Shown here: piece by piece, positions 1-7,305 of the stretch
How positions within the stretch are numbered: the stretch's first letter is position 1
Layout: every line of letters begins with the position of its first letter
Assembly (NCBI GenBank): GCA_934247225.1
Contig: CAKQJE010000032.1
Location: forward strand, 1-13,755
Direction of reading: 5' to 3'
Length of the DNA: 13,755 bases
DNA from: an uncultured Clostridia bacterium
GTDB lineage: Bacteria > Bacillota > Clostridia > Christensenellales > Borkfalkiaceae
Made by a program: the position numbers and the translations under genes
The notes under the pieces: model-generated
The model's input: the letters and a program-made list of their open reading frames with translations, nothing else
What the model was told of the DNA's origin: nothing
Database searches by the model: none

Positions 1-107
1 TCAAAAATAAATAAAGGTAACAAAGTATAAAACGCGCACGGGCTGCCGCGCGGCGTCAAAAAAACAAAATCAATAACGGAAAAAATTTCCGTAAACGGAG
101 GAAAGTA
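1..107 (+). promoter_or_regulatory. Leader upstream of the sugar-binding lipoprotein, with ribosome binding site
   Basis: A strong Shine-Dalgarno GGAGG lies at 97-101, six bases before the ATG at 108. A small inverted repeat ACGGAAA/TTTCCGT (76-82/86-92) sits just before it, and a 10-base GC palindrome lies at 45-54. A TATAAA box at 26-31 has no convincing -35 partner. No gene is supported here. The stretch may be an intergenic gap inside a longer operon starting to the left, since the binding protein's permeases are not in the window. Confidence 0.5.
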
Positions 108-1721
108 ATGAAAAAAAGAACTCTGATAAAAGGCTTAACCGCCGCATTATCGCTTGTAACGGCATTTTCGGTTTTCGCGGGTTGCCGCGTTAATACCGAA
201 AGCAACAAATCGGAAAGAAGAGAAAGAACGCCGAGAAGCTCCTACGAGCAGGATTACAACTACGATTTCAATTCGAGAGACACGCTTACGATCAAAATTC
301 TCGCGCCGATAAACGAAAACAAGTTCAGCAGAACCGACAACCTTATCACGCAGATAGAGGCGGCGACAAACACTAAACTCGATATAGAATTCGTTTCCGA
401 AGAGGCTTACGCGGACAGACTCGTTACTTCGCTCGGCAGAAACGATACGCCCGAGCTTTTTTGCCGCGTACCCAACCGTCAGGCGCTCATAAGAGACGGA
501 GCGGCTTATCCGCTTTACGATCTTTTAATGCAGTACGCGCCGAACTATATGGATACGGTCGAAAGTTATAACGACCCGAATATGCTTCTGGAACTCACCG
601 ACGTTTCGACGTTCGAGATCTATTCGATGATGAATATCCGCGAACCCGAATGTCAGCTTTCTTTCCTTATAAGAAAGGATTGGCTCGACGCGTTAAATCT
701 CGAAGTTCCCTCCACCTGGGACGAATTCGTAAACGTTCTCCGCGCGTTCAAAACGGGCGATCCGAACGGCAACGGAAAGGCGGACGAAGTTCCTTTCTCC
801 GTTCAGGACATAACGAATATGAGATACGCTTTCGGTATCGACACGAGATATTATTTCGCGATGGACGGTAACGATTACGTTCCCACGGTATATCATTCTC
901 AGTACAAAAACTATCTCGAATCCCTGCAAGAGCTTTATGCGGAAGGACTTCTGGATAACCGTTATTTCGAGCGCGGATACAGCGGCTTGCAGAACATAAT
1001 GGCAAACAACACGCTCGGTTGCGCCGTTTATTATTCGGAATATGCAAAACTTTCCACGGAAGATTTACGTAAAAACGGCGTTGCGAACGGAACGTGGATA
1101 GGCATTCAGCCGATAAAAGGACCTGACGGCGACAGCGGCGTTCAGAGCGCGGGCGGATTTGAAAACAACTTTATGATTTCGTCCAAGGTAAGCAAGGACA
1201 AAGCTCGCGAAATAGTTCGTTTTATGAATTGGTTCTACACCGAAGACGGAATAAATCTTATGAACTACGGCGTTGACGGCGTTCATAACACCGTGAACGC
1301 GGACGGCAGCCGTACCGTAAAAACGGAATACGCAAACTTTACGGCGGCTCGTAAGGCGGGTATGCTTTTCGAATCGTTCAACTATCGTTTCTCGAAAGAA
1401 GCTTACCTTCAATACGTATTCAACGGCAACTCCGTCGACTCTTTGAACGAAACCGATAAGCTTTTCTACGACGCTTTGGGTCTCGGCGACAAAAACGGCG
1501 TCGGAAGATACAACTTCATCAAAAACTGCTTCTGTCTTTACACCGACGAATGGACGAAAAATTCCACAACGCTCGAAAAAGATATGAATCAGTTCGAAGA
1601 AAAAGCTATCACGGGCGTATATTACGGCGACTCGCTCACAAAAGAACTCGAAAGTCTTAAAGCAAAATACAAAAAATCTTACAACGAAGCTCAATCCGCT
1701 TATAAGGAATTGAAAAAATAA
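108..1721 (+). CDS. ABC transporter extracellular sugar-binding lipoprotein (LplA/YtcQ-like)
   Basis: This is a solute-binding lipoprotein of the large family-1 type that captures oligosaccharides outside the cell for an ABC importer. The 537 residues open with a lysine-rich n-region, a hydrophobic core and the lipobox VFAGC, so Cys26 should be lipidated. A charged linker (about 30-50) leads into a bilobed binding domain. A DPNGNGKADE segment from Asp218 is the calcium-loop-like motif typical of LplA/YtcQ-type proteins, and the length fits that subgroup. The start is supported by GGAGG six bases upstream. The stop is four bases before the next gene, so the two are almost certainly cotranscribed. 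No permease or ATPase gene is in the window; LplB/YtcP-type permeases would be expected to the left. The ligand cannot be read from the sequence, but the following glycosidase suggests an oligosaccharide. Confidence 0.88.
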   Translation: MKKRTLIKGLTAALSLVTAFSVFAGCRVNTESNKSERRERTPRSSYEQDYNYDFNSRDTLTIKILAPINENKFSRTDNLITQIEAATNTKLDIEFVSEEAYADRLVTSLGRNDTPELFCRVPNRQALIRDGAAYPLYDLLMQYAPNYMDTVESYNDPNMLLELTDVSTFEIYSMMNIREPECQLSFLIRKDWLDALNLEVPSTWDEFVNVLRAFKTGDPNGNGKADEVPFSVQDITNMRYAFGIDTRYYFAMDGNDYVPTVYHSQYKNYLESLQELYAEGLLDNRYFERGYSGLQNIMANNTLGCAVYYSEYAKLSTEDLRKNGVANGTWIGIQPIKGPDGDSGVQSAGGFENNFMISSKVSKDKAREIVRFMNWFYTEDGINLMNYGVDGVHNTVNADGSRTVKTEYANFTAARKAGMLFESFNYRFSKEAYLQYVFNGNSVDSLNETDKLFYDALGLGDKNGVGRYNFIKNCFCLYTDEWTKNSTTLEKDMNQFEEKAITGVYYGDSLTKELESLKAKYKKSYNEAQSAYKELKK

Positions 1722-1725
1722 TTTT

Positions 1726-3609
1726 ATGAAAGAAACCGAAGCTTATCGCTTGAAAAACGGAATATTGTACATCAACGGCAAAGCGGAATTCGGAATAGGC
1801 AGTCATTATTATCCGTCTTATCATCCGAAGAAAGTTCCCGTGCCGGAAAACGGCGACAGACTCGGCGAGATGAAACGCGATCTCGCCGGGATGAAAGCCG
1901 CGCATGTGAATATCGTGCGTACGGCGGCGATAGGCGATTTTACGCTCGGCGAAAAAGGTTACGAAGGGCGTTTCCCTTTGGGCAAGGCTATCGCCGAGGA
2001 AACGGAAAAGCTCGGAATGGCTCTTGCGGTGCGCCTGAACGGTTACGACAACGGGCTTAACGAATACCCGGACGAAAAAATGACGGACGAAAACGGCAAA
2101 CCGCTTAAATCCGATTGGTCGCAGTTCATAACCAACAGCGTTTGCCACGACGGCGCGAAAAGAGATAACGAAAAAGTTACCGAAATAGGCGCGGAATTTT
2201 TCGGCGGCTATGAAAACGTCGTCGGGTTTCAGATTTTCAACGAACCCGCTTTTCCGCATATGGGTTTTTACGATTATAATCCGAGCGCGATCGAAAAGTA
2301 TAGGGAAAGCCTTTTGAAAAGGGGCGTTACGGACGAAAAAAACTGTAAAAACATCGAACCGCCCCGCAGGAGACCGACTTACTCCGAGTCTCCCGAAAGG
2401 TGGATAGATTGGCGGCTTTTCAATGCCGAAAAGTTCAACGATTATCTTAATTTTTTGGCTGAAACGGCAAAAAAACGCAAGGTAAAAACCGAAACTTTCA
2501 CTTGTATGACGTGCTGCCCCGTTCAGATCGGAAGCAGTATGCGCGGCGCGGACTATTTCCGCGTTGCGAAAGAAATGGATATAGTCGGGATAACTTTGTA
2601 TCTCGATTGCAAGGGCGCGTTTTATTACGAACAATCGCGCGTTATGGACTACGCGGAAAGCGCGGCGGCGGCTTTCGGGAAACATTATTGGCTCATCGAA
2701 TACAACGCCCGCGCGGATATGACGGGCAGAGAATTCGAAACCGAAACTTACGCCGCTATCGGCAGCGGAGTCAAGGGGATTATGTATTATCAATGGCGCG
2801 GCGATTACGCTTTCGACGACTCTCCCGAGCCGAACGGCTTCGGAATGGTCTATAACGACGGCACGCCCACCGAAAAATACGCATCGGCAATGAAAATGCA
2901 CGAAATGCTTTATAGGCTCGGAGATAAAATCGTGGGTAAGGAACGCGTTCGGCAGGGCATAGGTATTCTGCACAGCGAACACGCCAACGCTTATTACGAC
3001 GCGACCTGCAACGGCGACAACAAATGCGCGTGGGGCGGAAAGGAAAGCAACATTTTCTCGGCAATGGGCGTTTACAGAAAGTTCAAGCGCGAATTCGTTT
3101 CGCTTATCGCCGTAAGGGCGAGCGAACTTAATAGTTTGCCGTTTGCGCTCGGCGCGTTGATTATTCCCGCCGAAAAAGGGCTTTCGGATGAGGAGATAAA
3201 GCAGATCGCAGCCTTTAAAGCAGGCGGCGGAAAAGTGTTTTATTACGATTTGTATCTCGATTCCTTCAAGCCCTCCGATTTTTCGGGGCGGTGGTTCGAG
3301 GCGTACGAAATAGCCGATATGTGCGGAAAGAAAATCGCTTCGGTCAGCGACAGGAAAATCGACCTTAAATTTCTCGAAGACGAAAAGGAATACGCCGTTT
3401 CCGTGATAGATTTTGCGGAAGACGAACGAAAGATCAAAAACGTCGAAATAGAATTTTCCGCGAAAACAAGCGGAAAAACCTGCGTTTTCTCGAATGGCGA
3501 CGGCGACGAAATTCTTCCCGTGGATTACCCGTACGGAGACGGCGGAAAAGCGAGGGTCGTTATTCCCGAACTTGAAAACGGCGGAATTATTTTTATAAAT
3601 AAAGGATAA
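1726..3609 (+). CDS. GH42-like glycoside hydrolase (beta-galactosidase type), cytoplasmic
   Basis: A clan-A TIM-barrel glycosidase resembling GH42 beta-galactosidases, which release terminal beta-galactose from oligosaccharides. The N-terminus has the HYYPSYHP segment expected at the first strand. FQIFNEP places the acid/base at Glu173 and WLIEYNA places the nucleophile at Glu325. A region from about residue 405 to 520 resembles the GH42 trimerisation (glutamine-amidotransferase-like) domain, followed by a short beta-rich C-terminus; 627 residues is close to the family norm. There is no signal peptide, so it should act on imported sugar. The start lies four bases after the lipoprotein stop, with only a weak AAGGAA about 15 bases upstream, consistent with translational coupling. 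A TCMTCCP cluster (Cys260, 263, 264) stands where GH42 enzymes usually have an Asn-containing strand. The substrate is uncertain and another clan-A family remains possible. Confidence 0.75.
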   Translation: MKETEAYRLKNGILYINGKAEFGIGSHYYPSYHPKKVPVPENGDRLGEMKRDLAGMKAAHVNIVRTAAIGDFTLGEKGYEGRFPLGKAIAEETEKLGMALAVRLNGYDNGLNEYPDEKMTDENGKPLKSDWSQFITNSVCHDGAKRDNEKVTEIGAEFFGGYENVVGFQIFNEPAFPHMGFYDYNPSAIEKYRESLLKRGVTDEKNCKNIEPPRRRPTYSESPERWIDWRLFNAEKFNDYLNFLAETAKKRKVKTETFTCMTCCPVQIGSSMRGADYFRVAKEMDIVGITLYLDCKGAFYYEQSRVMDYAESAAAAFGKHYWLIEYNARADMTGREFETETYAAIGSGVKGIMYYQWRGDYAFDDSPEPNGFGMVYNDGTPTEKYASAMKMHEMLYRLGDKIVGKERVRQGIGILHSEHANAYYDATCNGDNKCAWGGKESNIFSAMGVYRKFKREFVSLIAVRASELNSLPFALGALIIPAEKGLSDEEIKQIAAFKAGGGKVFYYDLYLDSFKPSDFSGRWFEAYEIADMCGKKIASVSDRKIDLKFLEDEKEYAVSVIDFAEDERKIKNVEIEFSAKTSGKTCVFSNGDGDEILPVDYPYGDGGKARVVIPELENGGIIFINKG

Positions 3610-3617
3610 ATCGGGTT

Positions 3618-4316
3618 ATGAGTAAATTTGTAACGTTCAGTTTCGACGACGGTATCGAACAGGATATAAAATTCGTCGAAATGTTAAATAAATACGGTTT
3701 CAAAGCCACGTTCAACATAAACACGGGCATTCAGACCCGCGCGAACGGTTGGGTGAACGAGGGCGTGGAAATTCACCGTATGAATATCAAAGGTTTGAAG
3801 GAATTATACGAAGGGCACGAGGTGGCGGTGCATACGCTCACTCATCCTTTCCTGGAAAAGCTCGACGACGAAACGATTTACAACGAAATTTATTACGATA
3901 AGAAAAATATCGAGGAGTGGTTCGGGAAAGAGGTCGTCGGAATGGCGTATCCGTATGGTACTTACGACGACAGAGTAATAAAAATCGCCCGCGATCTCGG
4001 TATAAAATACGCGCGTACGGCGGGGACGAGCATGAAGTTTTCCGTTCCGGAAAACCTTATGAAGTACTCTGGAACGTGCCATTTTTCCAATTTCGAGATA
4101 TTCCGTCTGATAGACGATTTCGAGGCTCTTCCCGAAAAAACCGACGGCGGCGAAAACGGAAGCGGCAATGGCGACGAAAGGCAGATTTTATATATCTGGG
4201 GACATACATACGAATTCGACGTTTTGAAAAAATGGGATTTTTTAACCGAACTTTTCGAAAGACTGAAAACGGTAAAGGCGAATTTCGTAACGAACAGAGA
4301 AGCTTTCGGGCTTTAA
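3618..4316 (+). CDS. Polysaccharide deacetylase, NodB/CE4 domain
   Basis: A metal-dependent carbohydrate deacetylase consisting of little more than the NodB domain. Motif 1 is TFSFDDG (Asp10 base, Asp11 metal ligand). Motif 2 is HTLTHP (His72 and His76, metal ligands). Motif 3 is the AYPYG stretch at 110-114. The last motif is WGHTYEF with His196. All catalytic positions of CE4 are present. At 232 residues it has no signal peptide, membrane anchor or accessory domain, unlike most CE4 enzymes that act on the cell wall. A Gly/Asn/Glu-rich loop (about 177-187) is probably disordered. AAAGGA overlaps the upstream stop, and the gap to the glycosidase is only eight bases, so it belongs to the same operon. 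Its place suggests removal of acetyl groups from the sugar the glycosidase handles; that role is inference. Confidence 0.82.
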   Translation: MSKFVTFSFDDGIEQDIKFVEMLNKYGFKATFNINTGIQTRANGWVNEGVEIHRMNIKGLKELYEGHEVAVHTLTHPFLEKLDDETIYNEIYYDKKNIEEWFGKEVVGMAYPYGTYDDRVIKIARDLGIKYARTAGTSMKFSVPENLMKYSGTCHFSNFEIFRLIDDFEALPEKTDGGENGSGNGDERQILYIWGHTYEFDVLKKWDFLTELFERLKTVKANFVTNREAFGL

Positions 4317-4367
4317 AATCGTCGAGGGGTCACCTCGGTTGAACGGTTGACGAATATCCGAAACAGT

Positions 4368-4415
4368 AAAAAAGCCCTTCGCGCTTCGGGCAAACCCGCC
4401 CGAAGCGCGAAGGGT
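4368..4415 (-). terminator. Rho-independent terminator of the AraC-type gene
   Basis: A perfect 17-bp stem (4375-4391 with 4398-4414) closes a six-base loop. On the minus strand it is followed at once by six T residues (the A run at 4368-4373), just past the regulator's stop codon. On the plus strand the following bases are A/T-rich without a clean T run, so it may also slow transcription from the converging deacetylase operon, but less efficiently. Confidence 0.88.
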
Positions 4416-4421
4416 AAAAAT

Positions 4422-5246
4422 TTAAATTTTGTAGTATTTGTTCATACTCCGCCTGTAATCGTTCGGCGTGATTTTAACCTCGCGTTTGAAAATGGCGTTG
4501 AAATAGGATTGCGAGCTGAAACCGCAGTTTATGACGATATCGGTTATCGTCGTGTCGCTTTCGAGCAGCATTTTCTTGGCGGCGTTGATCTTCTGATTGA
4601 TGATATATTGGTGCGGCGTAACGCCCGTAACCTGTGTGAACAGTTTATGGAAGTAATTGGGACTTAAAAAAACGTGATTTGCAACGTCTTTAAGCTGAAT
4701 ATTGCGATTATAATTCTTCATAATGAATCTTTTCGCTTCGGTAATTGCTTTGGAAACGTTCATATTCACGAACTTCTGCTTTTCGTAGAAATCCCTGTTT
4801 TCGGCAAGGCGGAACACGATTTCGCTTATGTGGCTCATAACTCTGAGTTCCGCGTAAGCGTCGTTTACGGCGGAAGAGGGGTATTTTAAAAGCGAGAAAA
4901 ACCTGTCAAGGAATATTTTGGCGTTAAACGCCTGCATTTGCGGCGGAAGAGAGTCGAGAATTTCCTTAATTCTCCCCTCATCGACGGAAAGATATAAATA
5001 GTAGCACTTGAACGGATTGACGGAATATCTGACGTCTCCCGGCTTGCAGATGATGAGCGAGTACTGTTCGATGTCGTATTTCACGTCGTTTATATAAGTC
5101 GTTCCCGACTTTGAAAGATAGAGTTCGATCTCATAGTTTTTGCAAACTCTCGGCGGGGTGGTCGTCTTCTTTTTGTGTATCCAATCCGACTGAACGGAAT
5201 CGAAATATCCTGCGCCTATATAGTTAAAACGAGAAACAAGCTCCAT
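4422..5246 (-). CDS. AraC-family transcriptional regulator
   Basis: A 274-residue regulator with an N-terminal cupin-like sensor half and a C-terminal AraC/XylS double helix-turn-helix (about residues 165-268). Visible hallmarks are SPNYFHKLFTQVTG in the first helix-turn-helix and CGFSSQSYFNAIFKRE with the following TPNDYRR in the second. I chose the ATG at 5246 because an ideal AGGAGG (5252-5257) sits five bases before it. An in-frame ATG at 5267 would add seven residues but has no Shine-Dalgarno, and the AGGAGG would then lie inside the coding region. It is transcribed away from the hydrolase/dehydratase/dehydrogenase operon and converges on the deacetylase operon. The shared upstream region makes the divergent operon its most likely target. 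Proteins of this type usually activate sugar genes on binding a ligand; the ligand here is unknown. Confidence 0.9.
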   Translation of the reverse strand: MELVSRFNYIGAGYFDSVQSDWIHKKKTTTPPRVCKNYEIELYLSKSGTTYINDVKYDIEQYSLIICKPGDVRYSVNPFKCYYLYLSVDEGRIKEILDSLPPQMQAFNAKIFLDRFFSLLKYPSSAVNDAYAELRVMSHISEIVFRLAENRDFYEKQKFVNMNVSKAITEAKRFIMKNYNRNIQLKDVANHVFLSPNYFHKLFTQVTGVTPHQYIINQKINAAKKMLLESDTTITDIVINCGFSSQSYFNAIFKREVKITPNDYRRSMNKYYKI

Positions 5247-5267
5247 AATTTCCTCCTGCACCGACAT

Positions 5268-5386
5268 TTTTCGTTTAAAACGGCGAAAATAATATTTCGC
5301 AATTTTATCGTTAAATACAGTATAACATTTTTAGTCGTACAAATCAACAAAGAAAGACGATAATAGTCATATACGGTAACTTTTTT
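5268..5386. promoter_or_regulatory. Divergent intergenic control region
   Basis: This gap separates the regulator from the operon it faces. It contains an inverted repeat GCGAAA/TTTCGC (5283-5288/5295-5300), inside the regulator's leader and a candidate protein-binding site. A plus-strand -10-like GATAAT lies at 5359-5364 and a TATAAC at 5321-5326, neither with a good -35. A promoter that needs an activator, such as the adjacent AraC protein, often lacks a -35, so this fits but does not prove regulation. Confidence 0.4.
5319..5347 (-). promoter_or_regulatory. Sigma-70-type promoter of the AraC-type gene
   Basis: Reading the minus strand, a -35 box TTGATT (5342-5347) and a -10 box TATACT (5319-5324) are separated by exactly 17 bases, with a TG one base before the -10 (extended -10). 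Transcription would start near 5312, leaving a leader of about 65 bases before the ATG at 5246. Confidence 0.7.
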
Positions 5387-6121
5387 ATGAAAATAACTTT
5401 TTTGGGTCAGAACGGATTTTTAATCAAAAGTAAGAATTCAACAATAATCATAGACCCGTATCTTTCAGATTCCGTCCAAAAAATCGAGCCTTTGAACAGG
5501 CGCAGACAGCCGATAGACGAGCGGTTTCTCAGCGCAAAACCGAACGTCGTCGTCATAACTCACGCCCATGCCGACCATTACGACAAGGAAACTCTGGACA
5601 AAATTTTCGGTGCGGAAAAAAACAGCGAAATAAGCGATAGCGAGGGTTGCGATTGCACGTTTTTCTCGCCCCCGTCCGTGTTTTTTAAAGCCAAAGCGAG
5701 ATATCCGAAGTGCAATCACGTTATTTTCCGCAGCGGCACGAGCGTGACCGTCGGCGAAATAACTTTTCGCGCGGTTAAAGCCGAGCATTCGGACGCGGAA
5801 GCGATCGGCGTTATTATTTCCGCCGAGGGTAAAAATCTTTACATAACGGGCGACACGCTGTTTAGCGAAAACGTGTTTGAAAGTCTGCCGGAAATAAGGT
5901 TTAACGCGTTGTTTTTGCCTGTCAACGGGCGCGGTAACAATATGAACGCGGTCGACGCGGGGCGTTTTGCGGCGCGTTTAAATCCCGATTTCGTCGTTCC
6001 CGTTCACTACGGTATGTTCGACGAGCTAAGCGGCTTAGAAATCGCAAACGAAATAAAAACGGAATTTAAAAACGGGGATATAATCATTCCCGAAATATAT
6101 AAGGAGATAAAAATCAGATGA
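5387..6121 (+). CDS. Metallo-beta-lactamase-fold hydrolase, UlaG-like (possible sugar lactonase)
   Basis: A 244-residue metal-dependent hydrolase of the metallo-beta-lactamase fold. The signature HAHADH gives His59, His61, Asp63 and His64. Further ligands are His134 in EHSD, Asp156 in TGDT and His207 in PVHYG. The PVNGRGNNMN segment and the short, domain-only architecture resemble UlaG-type enzymes, which open sugar lactones (L-ascorbate 6-phosphate in UlaG itself). Many relatives have unknown substrates. The start MKITFLGQNGF matches the usual family start, yet no Shine-Dalgarno precedes the ATG; the upstream bases are a T run. Its stop overlaps the next start as ATGA, so it is translationally coupled to the aldonate dehydratase. 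That coupling is the main argument for a sugar-lactonase role, which remains inference. Confidence 0.78.
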   Translation: MKITFLGQNGFLIKSKNSTIIIDPYLSDSVQKIEPLNRRRQPIDERFLSAKPNVVVITHAHADHYDKETLDKIFGAEKNSEISDSEGCDCTFFSPPSVFFKAKARYPKCNHVIFRSGTSVTVGEITFRAVKAEHSDAEAIGVIISAEGKNLYITGDTLFSENVFESLPEIRFNALFLPVNGRGNNMNAVDAGRFAARLNPDFVVPVHYGMFDELSGLEIANEIKTEFKNGDIIIPEIYKEIKIR

Positions 6122-7278
6122 AGATAACCGACGTAAAAACATTCGTCGTCGATTGTTTCAGAACGAATTGGGTTTTCGTTAAGGTTTACACCGACGAAGG
6201 TATAAGCGGCGTGGGCGAAGGTACGCTCGAATATAAGGAAAAGGCTCTTTGCGGAGCGGTGGAGCATCTTAAAACTTACCTTATCGGCAAGGACCCCACG
6301 CAGATAGAAAAGCATTATCACGATATGTATCGCGACGCGTATTGGCGCGGCGGCGCGGTTTTGATGAGCGCGCTTTCGGCGGTGGAGTGCGCGCTTTGGG
6401 ATATTCTCGGAAAATCGCTCGGCGTACCCGTTTATAAACTTCTCGGCGGAAAAGTCAACGACGATTGCCGTATTTATGTCAACGGTTGGTTTTCGGGCGC
6501 AAAAACTCCCGACGAATTTGCCGAAAAAGCGAAAATCGCCGTAAAGCGCGGCGTAACGGCAATGAAATGGGATCCGTTCGGCAAGAGTTATTTGCAGATA
6601 TCGAACAAAGATCTCGACACCGCGCTCGAATGCGTGGCAAAAGTAAGGGAAGCCGTCGGGAAAGACGTTGATTTGCTTATCGAAGGTCACGGCAGATTCG
6701 ACGTGCCTACGGGTATAAAAATCGCCAAAGAACTCGAACAGTTCAAACCGATGTGGTTCGAAGAACCCGTTCCGCCGAACAATCTCGAAGCGTTAAAAGC
6801 GGTCAGGGACAAGTCCCCCGTTGCGATTTCCGCGGGCGAGCGGCTTTACACGAGATACGATTACAACGAACTTTTCGCAAAACGCGCGGCGGACTACATT
6901 CAGCCCGACGTTTCCCACGCGGGCGGAATTATGGAACTTAAAAAAATTGCGGCGATCGCCGAGTGCAACTATATCCCTTTCGCTCCGCACAATCCGTCCG
7001 GACCCGTCGCGAACGCGGCGACTTTACAGCTTGCCGCATGCTGTCCGAATTTCTGCATTCTCGAAATAATGTATTCGGACGTGGACTACCGCAAATTCGT
7101 AACGAACGAAAATCTCGTTTACGAAAACGGCAGAATAAAGATAGGCGACAAACCGGGTCTTGGGTTGGAGCTTAACGAGGAAGAGTGCGCAAAACACCCG
7201 TACGTAGAGCATAATCTGAGACATTACACGGGCGCGCTCACCGATATTCGTCCGCCGAAAACGGAATTTTATTTCTGA
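6118..7278 (+). CDS. Enolase-superfamily sugar-acid dehydratase, D-galactonate dehydratase-like
   Basis: A mandelate racemase/muconate lactonizing enzyme family protein of 386 residues, aligning by eye over its full length with E. coli D-galactonate dehydratase (DgoD). The spacing matches that enzyme: metal ligands Glu189, Glu215 (FEEP) and Glu241 (AGER), with catalytic His191 and His291 (APHNPSG). The first ligand is Glu where DgoD has Asp. The lid segment YWRGGAVLMSALSAVECALWD is also typical. The expected reaction is dehydration of an aldonate to a 2-keto-3-deoxy-aldonate; galactonate is the best guess but other epimers cannot be excluded. AAGGAG stands 11 bases upstream and the start overlaps the previous stop (ATGA). 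It is the middle gene of the divergent operon, and its partners fit lactone hydrolysis and sugar oxidation. Confidence 0.85.
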   Translation: MKITDVKTFVVDCFRTNWVFVKVYTDEGISGVGEGTLEYKEKALCGAVEHLKTYLIGKDPTQIEKHYHDMYRDAYWRGGAVLMSALSAVECALWDILGKSLGVPVYKLLGGKVNDDCRIYVNGWFSGAKTPDEFAEKAKIAVKRGVTAMKWDPFGKSYLQISNKDLDTALECVAKVREAVGKDVDLLIEGHGRFDVPTGIKIAKELEQFKPMWFEEPVPPNNLEALKAVRDKSPVAISAGERLYTRYDYNELFAKRAADYIQPDVSHAGGIMELKKIAAIAECNYIPFAPHNPSGPVANAATLQLAACCPNFCILEIMYSDVDYRKFVTNENLVYENGRIKIGDKPGLGLELNEEECAKHPYVEHNLRHYTGALTDIRPPKTEFYF

Positions 7279-7305
7279 AACAAAGTCCGGTAAAAGAGGT
7301 TCGAC

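Noticed and set aside
1657..2982. Long 441-codon open frame on the minus strand antisense to the glycosidase
   Set aside because: It is the mirror of a gene with clear catalytic motifs, has no ribosome binding site and gives a low-complexity Phe/Arg/Val-rich product of no known family.
4323..4337. Terminator of the deacetylase operon at the CGAGG/CCTCG hairpin
   Set aside because: The stem is only five base pairs and no T run follows; the convergent terminator at 4368-4415 is the better candidate.
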